Notes: a model not told the origin generated them from the letters alone. Positions 1-6,576 are shown, counted from the first letter of the stretch. The stretch: DNA of 10,705 nt from Candidatus Pacebacteria bacterium UBA6188 (GCA_002422765.1 DITI01000008.1:1463-12167); one strand, 5' to 3'. Made by a program: numbers and translations.

Positions 1-391
1 TTTGCAATTGAACGAGATCGGGTGTTGTTGAAAAATTATGATAACTGAGGATCAACTTTGAATTCTTTCTTTCCAACTGATTAAGTAAAGGTGAATTCAA
101 TTCGAGATCTAAATACTCATAAGCAGCAGCATCAGCCTGCTTTAGAAATTGCAATTTTTCTACTTGAGAACCACCGAATTGACCACCATTTTCTTGATCT
201 CTGAGAGTAAAAATTGTCGGCAGTTTAAGGATTTTTTTAAGCGACTCAATTAATTGCTTGTTTAAGTTAGTCAAAAAATCCGCTCGTAATTCAAAAAAAA
301 CAGAATCTTTTTCTACCTTGGCTAAAAGTGCCTTTGTTTGTTCCAAATCTGGCTCAGCCAAGATAGTGCAAATGGGCAATTTAGACAACAT
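1..391 (-). CDS. aroD: Type I 3-dehydroquinate dehydratase, C-terminal part cut by window edge
   Basis: Dehydrates 3-dehydroquinate to 3-dehydroshikimate in the cytoplasm (shikimate pathway step 3) through a Schiff-base lysine. The first 130 residues are present. They show the family landmarks in order: ELRADF at 34-39 (E. coli Glu46/Arg48 region), FTLR at 61-64 with substrate-binding Arg64, GG at 69-70, YLDLEL at 93-98, and SYHNF at 116-120 with the catalytic His118. The Schiff-base lysine lies beyond the left edge and cannot be checked. The position equivalent to E. coli Glu86, the partner of the catalytic His, is Asn68, preceded by Glu67. The ATG at 391 overlaps the end of aroB by 11 nt and has a GGAAG Shine-Dalgarno-like sequence upstream, so the two are probably translationally coupled. 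It is the last visible gene of the minus-strand operon. The family call is firm. Whether it serves primary or secondary metabolism is open. Confidence 0.9.
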   Translation of the reverse strand, partial: MLSKLPICTILAEPDLEQTKALLAKVEKDSVFFELRADFLTNLNKQLIESLKKILKLPTIFTLRDQENGGQFGGSQVEKLQFLKQADAAAYEYLDLELNSPLLNQLERKNSKLILSYHNFSTTPDLVQLQ

Positions 392-1448
392 TTTTATCTT
401 CCAACATAAATTCATTAACAATGGCTTCCACCACTGCCTCAGGAACCAGCTGATCAAAAACTGCCTGACCAATTGTTTGAGGCAAAGACCAGTAGATATT
501 TTTACCTTTTTTCTTTTTATCAAATTGAAGCAAGGTTAATAAATCTGCGGTTTGTATTTTTTTATCTAAATCAAAAACATAATTGTGTTTAATTACTTGC
601 TCAATCTTTAAACAATCAGCTTGCTTTAACAAGCCAATTTCAACTGCCAAGCGACTTTCCAAAAGCATGCCTAAAGCGACAGCCTCGCCATGAGTGAGAG
701 ATTGTTTGGTCTTTAAAGAAAGCGCTTCAAAAGCATGACCCAGAGTATGACCAAAATTTAAAAGCTTACGCTGGTTTTTTTCTAAGAAATCCTGCTCAAT
801 GGCTTTCATTTTTAGAAAGCATGATTTATCAATAATTTCTGTCAATTCTCTTAAAGAAAATGATAAAAATGACTTACTGGCCAACAAATTAAAAAGTTTT
901 TGATCAAAGATAATGGCGTGTTTCAAAATCTCAGCAAAACCAGACAAGATTTCTCTCTTTGCTAAAGACTGAGTAAAAATTGGATCAATAATCGTTAATT
1001 TGGGATTAATAAACAAACCAATTCCATTTTTAATTTTGCCAAAATTGATAGCTGTCTTACCACCTAAAGACGCATCAACCTGAGCCAAGAGACTGGTAGG
1101 TACATTGATAAAATCAATGCCACGCATGAAGGTGGCGGCGGCAAAGCCGCCTAGATCAGAAATCATGCCGCCGCCAAAATTAAGCAGCAAAGAGTGTCGA
1201 TCAAAACCAAAACTAAATAATTTTTGCCATACTTCTTGCACCTGTTCTAAATTTTTAAATTCTTCTCCATCTGCCAGTTCAATGATTTGCAAAGCAAAAC
1301 CAGCCTGGGCAAAGAAGCTTTTAATTTCAAACTCATAAATTTTGGCCAAAGATACATTGGTTAACAAAGCAAGTTGAGAATAAGCTTTAAAATCAAAAAG
1401 CTTAGATAAATTTGCAAAAGAACCTATTTCACAATGAAGTTTTTGCAT
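381..1448 (-). CDS. aroB: 3-dehydroquinate synthase
   Basis: Converts DAHP to 3-dehydroquinate using NAD+ and a divalent metal (shikimate pathway step 2, cytoplasmic). The 355 residues match the usual single-domain bacterial length. The NAD-binding segment FGGGMISDLGG is at 91-101, followed by the conserved PTSLLAQVDASLGGKTAIN block at 117-135. Predicted metal ligands are Glu173 (SGFAEILKH), His234 (NFGHTLGHA) and His253 (LTHGEAV), with His238 as the catalytic histidine. The ATG at 1448 is 5 nt after the stop of the PaaK-like gene and its 3' end overlaps aroD by 11 nt, so it sits inside one operon. Relatives of this fold make other cyclitols (EEVS, DOIS, amino-DHQ synthases), but direct coupling with aroD argues for true 3-dehydroquinate. 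No other shikimate genes are visible in the window. Confidence 0.93.
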   Translation of the reverse strand: MQKLHCEIGSFANLSKLFDFKAYSQLALLTNVSLAKIYEFEIKSFFAQAGFALQIIELADGEEFKNLEQVQEVWQKLFSFGFDRHSLLLNFGGGMISDLGGFAAATFMRGIDFINVPTSLLAQVDASLGGKTAINFGKIKNGIGLFINPKLTIIDPIFTQSLAKREILSGFAEILKHAIIFDQKLFNLLASKSFLSFSLRELTEIIDKSCFLKMKAIEQDFLEKNQRKLLNFGHTLGHAFEALSLKTKQSLTHGEAVALGMLLESRLAVEIGLLKQADCLKIEQVIKHNYVFDLDKKIQTADLLTLLQFDKKKKGKNIYWSLPQTIGQAVFDQLVPEAVVEAIVNEFMLEDKNVV

Positions 1449-1453
1449 ATTGC

Positions 1454-2809
1454 TTATAAATATCTAAGTTTGCCAGATTTATAACCTAATCTTTGAGTTT
1501 CGTCCAAAACTTTAATTTTTACTTTGACTGGGTGAGGAGACATTATTAGTTTAGAAATTTTTTTGGCCAACTTTACTTCTAAGATTTTAATTTTTTCTTT
1601 AGCGCCTGTCCAAGAAGTCCCCTCTTTAGCGTACAAGCTAAGAGATAAAACAATTATTCCTTTGTTGCTTTTTTCTTGGTACTGAAATTCCTTGTGAAAG
1701 TATTTGCTTAAATCTAGAATGGCAAAGACATTTTGCATGTCTTCAATAGAAATTTGTCTAGATAAATTGCGACCATAAATCACCAATAAGCGCTGATTTT
1801 TTGGATAGGTGTAATCGATTTGATGATGGTCTAAAATTTGTTGGATAGTTTTTGATTCCAAAATAAAACCACGATCGTGCAAGTTATATCTAACAAGAGG
1901 CACTGCCTGATCAGCAGTCACTACAATTTCTCCATCAACTATTTCCACATATTTTTTATCAAAATTAACCTCAACTAAGGTTGGCAAGTTAAAAGTTTTA
2001 AAAAGATCAAAACGCAAATCTTCATTGTCTAAACAATAATTAATTAGTTGATTGATCTCTCTAGACTCAAAACCAATCATCCCCGCCTCAGTACTACCGT
2101 AAAAAGAAACAATATCACTTGAATTACCACCAATTTTTTTGGCCATCTCTTTGCGCCAAAGTGGGCTTACACTCTCTCCAGCAAAAACTATTTTAAGCTG
2201 CCATTTCTCTGGGTGAAGATTCTTTTCTGAAGCTAAATCAATAAAGTCTCCAATAATTGGTGGGTAACCAATTACTATAATTTGCTCATAATGATGATGA
2301 AGTTTGTTTAGTAAAAAGACAGTTTGTTCAGCATCACCATTAGGTGCAATAACACTGATTTGACCATGCAAGCTACCTTCCCAAGAAGATTTGAGGTGCA
2401 TCATGCCTGCCTGAGTAGTACCCAAACCAAAGGCGATCACTACTAGGGTCTTTTTTTGAGTAAAAGCAAAGTGTTCGTTTAAAAATTTGGTGTGAGGTGG
2501 CTCTAAACCACGGTCGTATTCATAATCTCTAGGCCAAATAGTGGGTTCTGCCGTAGAACCAGAACTAGTACAAATCATGTAAAAATCAGCCAAGCTTTTA
2601 TCTTGATGAATTCTCTCTTCTATGGGGTATTTTTGAGTGTAATTATCTTTGTCGCAAAGTGGCAATTCTTCAAAAGCGACTTGTTTTAAATTAACTTTAT
2701 TGGTTTTTAAATGTTTGCCATAAGCTGAACATTTTTGAGCAGATTGAAGAGCCAAAGCTTGCACCTGAGAGAAGTTTGACTTTGCTGATGATTTTTTTAT
2801 TTTTTGCAC
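1454..2809 (-). CDS. PaaK-like adenylate-forming enzyme (phenylacetate-CoA ligase family)
   Basis: A 451-residue member of the adenylate-forming superfamily, closest in motif style to phenylacetate-CoA ligase/CapK proteins. Such enzymes activate a carboxylic acid as an acyl-AMP and pass it to CoA or another nucleophile. Visible motifs are the phosphate loop SSGSTAEPT (82-90), the YGSTEAG motif (237-243), VRYNLHDRG (306-314) with the ribose-binding Asp312, the hinge region GRNLSRQISIED (346-357), and a C-terminal SGK with probable catalytic Lys447. The length and complete motif set suggest an active enzyme. The substrate cannot be read from sequence. It lies 1 nt after the VOC-like gene and 5 nt before aroB, so it is co-transcribed with the dehydroquinate genes; an aromatic or cyclohexane carboxylate derived from that branch would be a reasonable guess. 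No acyl-carrier protein is visible in the window. Confidence 0.82.
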   Translation of the reverse strand: MQKIKKSSAKSNFSQVQALALQSAQKCSAYGKHLKTNKVNLKQVAFEELPLCDKDNYTQKYPIEERIHQDKSLADFYMICTSSGSTAEPTIWPRDYEYDRGLEPPHTKFLNEHFAFTQKKTLVVIAFGLGTTQAGMMHLKSSWEGSLHGQISVIAPNGDAEQTVFLLNKLHHHYEQIIVIGYPPIIGDFIDLASEKNLHPEKWQLKIVFAGESVSPLWRKEMAKKIGGNSSDIVSFYGSTEAGMIGFESREINQLINYCLDNEDLRFDLFKTFNLPTLVEVNFDKKYVEIVDGEIVVTADQAVPLVRYNLHDRGFILESKTIQQILDHHQIDYTYPKNQRLLVIYGRNLSRQISIEDMQNVFAILDLSKYFHKEFQYQEKSNKGIIVLSLSLYAKEGTSWTGAKEKIKILEVKLAKKISKLIMSPHPVKVKIKVLDETQRLGYKSGKLRYL

Positions 2810-2810
2810 T

Positions 2811-3392
2811 CTATTCCTTTTTAAAAATTTCCAATCTCAAAGAATTTTCGCCAAAATTCTTTTGAAAATAAGTTGTGCTAGATTTTTCATGTTGATTGTT
2901 GCCAGACAAAACTTCATCAAAACCAGCTTTAATTAGAATCGCAATAAAATTAGAGAAGTCCTTTTCTTCTAGGCTAAGGGCAAAATGTCTAAGTTCAAGA
3001 TTTTCTCGCTCAATTATTTCTTTAGCAAGAATGGGGCTTACTATAAAAAGCTCTATTTCTTTTTGACCGACTGCGACGATTTTAATAATCTCGACTGAAA
3101 CTTGCTTATTATATTTTTGACTCAAGTAATCTTGAATGATCATGCTTGGAAAACGACTGCTGATTGAATAGCCATGCTCGATAAACAATTGCTCATAAAC
3201 AATCCAAGCTGACTTTGGCAAAAGTCGAGCATAATGCACTGGCCTGAGAGTTTTCGGCCAATCAGGCAACAATTCATCCAAAAAATCATCAAATTGCTGA
3301 AAAAAATAATTTGCTCTAGAGAAGTCGCTCAAATAGCTATCTTCCCCCAACATGTCTAATTTGACCAACAAAAAATCATTTCCCTTTTTCAC
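2811..3392 (-). CDS. Uncharacterised protein, possible two-module VOC (glyoxalase-like) fold
   Basis: A 193-residue protein with no family I can name with certainty. Two similar segments can be seen. The first begins with PVHYARL (51-57) plus a helix, and ends with the strand EIELFIV (112-118). The second begins with ELRHFALSL (133-141) plus a helix with AGF, and ends with SLRLEIF (184-190). His53, Glu114, His136 and Glu188 sit where vicinal-oxygen-chelate enzymes place metal ligands, which suggests a metal-dependent isomerase, lyase or dioxygenase; this is inference. The start is GTG at 3392 with only a weak, distant AGGA upstream; an in-frame ATG at 3353 (Met14) is an alternative. It is first in the minus-strand operon, 1 nt before the PaaK-like gene, and divergent from the methyltransferase. 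No signal peptide or membrane segment is seen. Confidence 0.5.
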   Translation of the reverse strand: MKKGNDFLLVKLDMLGEDSYLSDFSRANYFFQQFDDFLDELLPDWPKTLRPVHYARLLPKSAWIVYEQLFIEHGYSISSRFPSMIIQDYLSQKYNKQVSVEIIKIVAVGQKEIELFIVSPILAKEIIERENLELRHFALSLEEKDFSNFIAILIKAGFDEVLSGNNQHEKSSTTYFQKNFGENSLRLEIFKKE

Positions 3393-3452
3393 TAGAGGTT
3401 TATCCTATCACAAATCATCGTCCTGATATAGTAAAATCTATTCACAAACACT

Positions 3453-4190
3453 ATGCTGATTAACCGTAAAAATATTTTAAATTTTCTTGATTTTGTAAAA
3501 TGGTTTGGTTTGAGAAAGGTTTATTATCGCTTCCAAGCTCAAAAGCTTAAACAAAATCTAATTAACAAGGACTTTGCGAGGCTTGCAATTGATTATTACG
3601 ACGGCAACCAAGGACAAAACACTGATTTAAAAACCAATAATTTGGGTTTCGGCTTACTTCACTACGCTTTAGTCCGCAATCTAAAACCAAAAAATGTGTT
3701 GGTAGTTGGTTCACTTAAGGGTTACGTGCCAGCTTTAATCGCTGCTGCTTGTCGAGACAATCATTTTGGGCAAGTTGATTTTGTGGATGCAGCTTTTGAT
3801 GAGGAAAATAATGGTAAAAATTGGCAAGGCATTGGATTTTGGAAAAAAACCAACCCTCAAGCTCATTTTGCTAAAATTGGCGTAGACAAATACCTTACTT
3901 TACACATTATGACCACTCAAGAATTCTCCAAAAAACATCCCCACAAAAAATATCAATATATCTACATCGATGGCGACCATTCTTATGAAGGAGTTAAACT
4001 CGATTACAAGCTCTTTTATCCAAAGCTAGAGAAAAATGGCTTAATGAGTTTTCACGACATTGTGGCTACTGGCCAGCTAACCGGCGGAGATTATGGGGTG
4101 CAAAAATTTTGGCAAGAAATAAAAAGTCAGACCAAAATTACCTTCCCTTTCCCAAAAAACTCTGGCCTAGGCATTTTGCAGAAAAGATAA
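3453..4190 (+). CDS. Class I SAM-dependent methyltransferase (Methyltransf_24/CmcI-like)
   Basis: A 245-residue cytoplasmic protein with a Rossmann-type methyltransferase core. The SAM-binding motif I is VLVVGSLKGYVPALIAAA (about 82-99), followed by the acidic motif II strand VDFVDAAFD. Further on are the strand YIYIDGDHSYEGVKLDY (about 169-185) and NGLMSFHDI, which are characteristic of the Methyltransf_24 group that includes O-methyltransferases such as CmcI. The IDGDHSYEGV segment commonly contributes metal or substrate binding in this group. The N-terminal 60 residues are basic and helical with no clear domain. The ATG has no Shine-Dalgarno sequence. It is first in a plus-strand pair, 1 nt before the PLP decarboxylase, so the two are almost certainly co-expressed. 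The methyl acceptor is unknown; a catechol- or hydroxyl-bearing product of the neighbouring operon is a speculative candidate. Confidence 0.8.
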   Translation: MLINRKNILNFLDFVKWFGLRKVYYRFQAQKLKQNLINKDFARLAIDYYDGNQGQNTDLKTNNLGFGLLHYALVRNLKPKNVLVVGSLKGYVPALIAAACRDNHFGQVDFVDAAFDEENNGKNWQGIGFWKKTNPQAHFAKIGVDKYLTLHIMTTQEFSKKHPHKKYQYIYIDGDHSYEGVKLDYKLFYPKLEKNGLMSFHDIVATGQLTGGDYGVQKFWQEIKSQTKITFPFPKNSGLGILQKR

Positions 4191-4191
4191 G

Positions 4192-5412
4192 ATGTTTGAT
4201 CAATTACTAAAACTTTCCGCAGCTCCTAAAAAAAATCTAAGTTTATTGGAAAATATAATCATCCTCCTATCACTTAGAAAAAAACTCAGTGCGGAAAGCA
4301 AACAAATAGACTTGCAACAACCTTTAGCAAAAAAGGCTAGTTTCTATGCTGATTTAAGCACTAAATTTTTATCTTCATTCATGCCCAACAATTTGGGAAA
4401 TTGGACCAAATATTCACCACATTCCATCAGCACTCAACTAGAAAAACAAACAATTGAAATCATTAAAAGTTACTATCAAGCTGACAAGAATATTAATGGC
4501 TATCTTTCATCCGGATCGACTGAGGGTAATATTTATGCCACTTGGCTTGGTAGAAATTTTTTACGTCAAAAACTAAAAAGTGAAAACAAAAAAATTTGCT
4601 TACTCAAAAGTAGTTTGGCTCACTACTCCGTAGATAAAGCAGCAGATTTAACTGATGTTGAAGTTAAAGAACTAGCAATCAATCAAAAAGAATGGAACAT
4701 TGACCTAAATTATCTGGAAAATGCTTTAGAGTTAAACTATCAAAATAATTACAGAGGGTTTTTATTGCCAATCACTCTTGGTTATACAGTCACTGGAACA
4801 GAAGATAATCTGGAAAAAATTTGTCAAACAATTAAAAATTTCAAAAAGAAACACCCTGAAACATTTTTCTTTGTCTGGTTGGACGCAGCTTTTAACGGCA
4901 TAAGCAAAAACTTTACCCAAAAAAAATTCAAGCCATTTGAAAATAAATACATTCAATTAATTACCACCGATTTCCACAAGCTTCTTAGAAACCCCTATAG
5001 TTCTGGGCTCATCCTATACAGAAAAGGCTTAGATCAATATATCTCTAGAAAAATTCCATACATAGAAAACATGCTAGACACAACCTTGCTTGGATCTAGA
5101 TCTGGAATTTTGGCAATAACAAGCTGGTTTAATTTAATCAATTTAAATAAAAATAAATTAGAAAAATTATTTTTAAAAGCTCGTCTGGAGAAGGAGAGCT
5201 TTATTAAAGAAATAATAAAGAAAAAAGAAATAAAAGTAGAAGTGATCAGCAATCCTTACTCCGTTCAAGCTTGCCTAGTTCATGAAAATAAGAAATCAGC
5301 CAGGATTGCTAAAGAAAAATTTAAACTCAACTCTTTTGAATACCAAATTTTGTTCCCTAACGGAAAAAAGAGGCTGCAGCTGAGCAAGCTATTTTTTTTA
5401 CCAAAATTTTAA
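4192..5412 (+). CDS. Group II PLP-dependent decarboxylase, histidine-decarboxylase-like
   Basis: A 406-residue fold-type I PLP enzyme resembling group II amino acid decarboxylases, especially the PLP-type histidine decarboxylases. The phosphate-binding SSGSTEGN is at 106-113, followed by the ring-stacking His144 in AHYSVDKAA (143-151). Next come TLGYTVTGTEDNL (195-207), the PLP pyridine-binding Asp231 in WLDAAFNG, the Schiff-base Lys263 in TTDFHKLL (258-265), and the DTTLLGSRSG segment (296-305) typical of this subgroup. The usual Ser before the His-Lys pair is replaced by Phe. The start ATG lies 1 nt after the methyltransferase stop, and the 3' end overlaps the convergent QueC-like gene by 15 nt. 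It probably makes an amine from an amino acid, or an amino-acid-derived intermediate. The exact substrate is unresolved; histidine is only the family-level guess. Confidence 0.83.
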   Translation: MFDQLLKLSAAPKKNLSLLENIIILLSLRKKLSAESKQIDLQQPLAKKASFYADLSTKFLSSFMPNNLGNWTKYSPHSISTQLEKQTIEIIKSYYQADKNINGYLSSGSTEGNIYATWLGRNFLRQKLKSENKKICLLKSSLAHYSVDKAADLTDVEVKELAINQKEWNIDLNYLENALELNYQNNYRGFLLPITLGYTVTGTEDNLEKICQTIKNFKKKHPETFFFVWLDAAFNGISKNFTQKKFKPFENKYIQLITTDFHKLLRNPYSSGLILYRKGLDQYISRKIPYIENMLDTTLLGSRSGILAITSWFNLINLNKNKLEKLFLKARLEKESFIKEIIKKKEIKVEVISNPYSVQACLVHENKKSARIAKEKFKLNSFEYQILFPNGKKRLQLSKLFFLPKF

Positions 5413-6366
5413 TTTTGATAAGTGAAATTTTATATAACCCAAAATCTTTTCTTTGAGAGAAGACCAATAAATTGTCTTGTCTTCAATGCCAACACTTGCA
5501 AAACCTTCGCGACGATTTACACAGGTAGCGCAACGGTCACCGCATTGAAAAATACCGTCTCCGTAACAAGACCAAGTTTTTTCTAGAGGAACACCTAGTT
5601 TAGCTCCTAAAGCAATAGTGCCTCCTTTTTCTAAAAGCACACCAGTTTCTCTTTCCAAAAAAACAGAAGAGAAATTCCAACTGTAATCAGCCGTAGCAGT
5701 ACAGATTGCAAACAAGGTGCTACGCAGTGCCGTAAAAGATTGGCTAGAAACTTCAGACCCATCAGTAAAATTAGCACCAACAAATATATTTTTTATTTCT
5801 ATGTTATTAACAAACTTAAGATAATTAGAATAAACAACCCCATAAAAAGGCATTAAATAGGGGCTAACACCCCTAGTTCTAACTAAAACCACGTTGGAAT
5901 CATCATTCGCCAGCCATTTATTTTGCTGAAAATTATGTAGGATTTCCTGATCTGAAACAAAATTGGGGTTAATAGTATCACTAAATTCTTTAGCGATAGT
6001 GTTTACAGTCAGATGAAATGGTTCGACATAATTATCTGGATATTTTTTGGCAAAATATTTCTCTAAAGATTTGACAGCAGCTCTTTCTCTTTTGGCCCTT
6101 CTTTTTGAACCTCGATCAATAATAACGGGATAAACCTTATAATTATAGAGTTCGATTAAAGTTGCCCATGCCACTGTCGAGTCAATTCCTCCTGAAAAAA
6201 GCAAAATAACCGACTCTTTGGCTTTAGGTTGCTTAAACACATAGCCTCTTCTTTGTAAAAAGAAATCATCAACTGCATTAATTGCTTCCAAATCTTCAGT
6301 AGCACGATTTTTTAAATAAGCATCAAATTTTTTTCTTGACCAAGAGCGCATGATTTTATTTTTCAT
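5398..6366 (-). CDS. QueC-like ATP-pyrophosphatase (adenylating ligase), divergent
   Basis: A 322-residue enzyme of the N-type ATP-pyrophosphatase superfamily. The PP-loop is SGGIDS at 58-63. The C-terminal part strongly resembles 7-cyano-7-deazaguanine synthase QueC: GVPLEKTWSCYGDG (258-271), then a zinc site formed by Cys267, Cys275, Cys279 and Cys282, then R-R-E-GF and the G-I-E-D-K-T tail. QueC adenylates a carboxylate and installs ammonia to give an amide and then a nitrile. This protein has an extra roughly 50-residue N-terminus and a long middle region, and VGANFTDGSEVSSQSF (196-211) stands where QueC has its YPDCR-type substrate loop. A different carboxylate or a different acceptor is therefore likely. 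No queD, queE or folE neighbours are visible. It is divergent from the peptide/PqqD unit and ends inside the convergent decarboxylase gene. The ATG at 6366 lacks a clear Shine-Dalgarno; Met6 is an alternative start. Confidence 0.8.
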   Translation of the reverse strand: MKNKIMRSWSRKKFDAYLKNRATEDLEAINAVDDFFLQRRGYVFKQPKAKESVILLFSGGIDSTVAWATLIELYNYKVYPVIIDRGSKRRAKRERAAVKSLEKYFAKKYPDNYVEPFHLTVNTIAKEFSDTINPNFVSDQEILHNFQQNKWLANDDSNVVLVRTRGVSPYLMPFYGVVYSNYLKFVNNIEIKNIFVGANFTDGSEVSSQSFTALRSTLFAICTATADYSWNFSSVFLERETGVLLEKGGTIALGAKLGVPLEKTWSCYGDGIFQCGDRCATCVNRREGFASVGIEDKTIYWSSLKEKILGYIKFHLSKLKFW

Positions 6367-6377
6367 AAAAGCAAGTC

Positions 6378-6406
6378 ATCTTAAACAAAAAACATCAACA
6401 ATTCAA
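6378..6406 (-). promoter_or_regulatory. Weak sigma70-like promoter for the QueC-like gene
   Basis: On the minus strand TTGAAT (6401-6406) and TAAGAT (6378-6383) are separated by 17 nt, each matching 4 of 6 consensus positions. The predicted transcript start would fall only about 5-7 nt before the ATG at 6366, giving an almost leaderless message, which agrees with the absence of a Shine-Dalgarno sequence. This is a weak call. Confidence 0.3.
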
Positions 6407-6416
6407 GCAACCGCAG

Positions 6417-6446
6417 TTGACAAGCTCGAAAAAATATCGCTATACT
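6417..6446 (+). promoter_or_regulatory. Consensus sigma70-type promoter for the small peptide gene
   Basis: A perfect -35 hexamer TTGACA (6417-6422), an 18-nt spacer and a -10 hexamer TATACT (6441-6446, 5 of 6). It lies 43 nt before the ATG of the 28-residue peptide, leaving a leader of roughly 35 nt. It is the best promoter match I see in the window, and it points to strong expression of the peptide and the PqqD-like gene after it. Confidence 0.75.
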
Positions 6447-6477
6447 AAATGAAGTTGCTAAAAACTTAATTTTGGCC

Positions 6478-6484
6478 AAAAGGA
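6478..6484 (+). promoter_or_regulatory. Ribosome binding site of the 28-residue peptide
   Basis: AAAAGGA ends 5 nt before the ATG at 6490. Most other starts in this window have weak or no Shine-Dalgarno sequences, so this clear one helps support the short frame as a real gene. Confidence 0.65.
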
Positions 6485-6489
6485 AAAAT

Positions 6490-6576
6490 ATGAAAAAACA
6501 AGCTAAAAAATATAGCAAACCAGAGCTCAAAAAAAGTAAAATCAAGATCAACTTTGCTTTTGCCGTTGCTAAATAA
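6490..6576 (+). CDS. Short Lys-rich peptide, candidate RiPP precursor
   Basis: A 28-residue frame, MKKQAKKYSKPELKKSK followed by IKINFAFAVAK. It has its own consensus promoter, a good Shine-Dalgarno sequence, and a PqqD-like gene 14 nt downstream. Tyr8-x-x-Pro11-x-Leu13 matches the YxxPxL motif by which lasso peptide leaders bind their PqqD-like recognition element, so residues 1 to about 15 look like a leader. The remaining segment (about 16-28) is basic then hydrophobic, ending Asn-Phe-Ala-Phe-Ala-Val-Ala-Lys. It has no Cys or Thr, and no Asp or Glu after Glu12, so lanthionine rings, azoles or a lasso macrolactam are not expected. Ten of 28 residues are Lys. The C-terminal AFA and AVA triplets resemble signal-peptidase recognition sequences. 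The alternative is a chance frame in an A-rich leader, but promoter, ribosome site, motif and neighbour together make a real gene likely. Confidence 0.68.
   Translation: MKKQAKKYSKPELKKSKIKINFAFAVAK

Noticed and set aside
258..539. Plus-strand open frame of 93 codons
   Set aside because: It lies antisense across aroD and the end of aroB, which have strong family motifs; no family resemblance of its own.
1105..1338. Plus-strand open frame of 77 codons
   Set aside because: Antisense to the conserved NAD-binding region of aroB.
4762..5252. Two minus-strand open frames of 64 and 72 codons
   Set aside because: Both are antisense to the PLP decarboxylase, whose catalytic motifs lie on the plus strand; composition reflects AT-rich shadow frames.
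5402..5417. Inverted repeat CAAAATT-TT-AATTTTG at the convergent gene ends, as a terminator
   Set aside because: The stem is all A/T except one pair, the loop is 2 nt, and no T-run follows on either strand.
5398..6366. Housekeeping queC
   Set aside because: PP-loop and zinc site match, but the extra length, altered substrate loop and lack of queD/queE neighbours make a plain QueC name unsafe.
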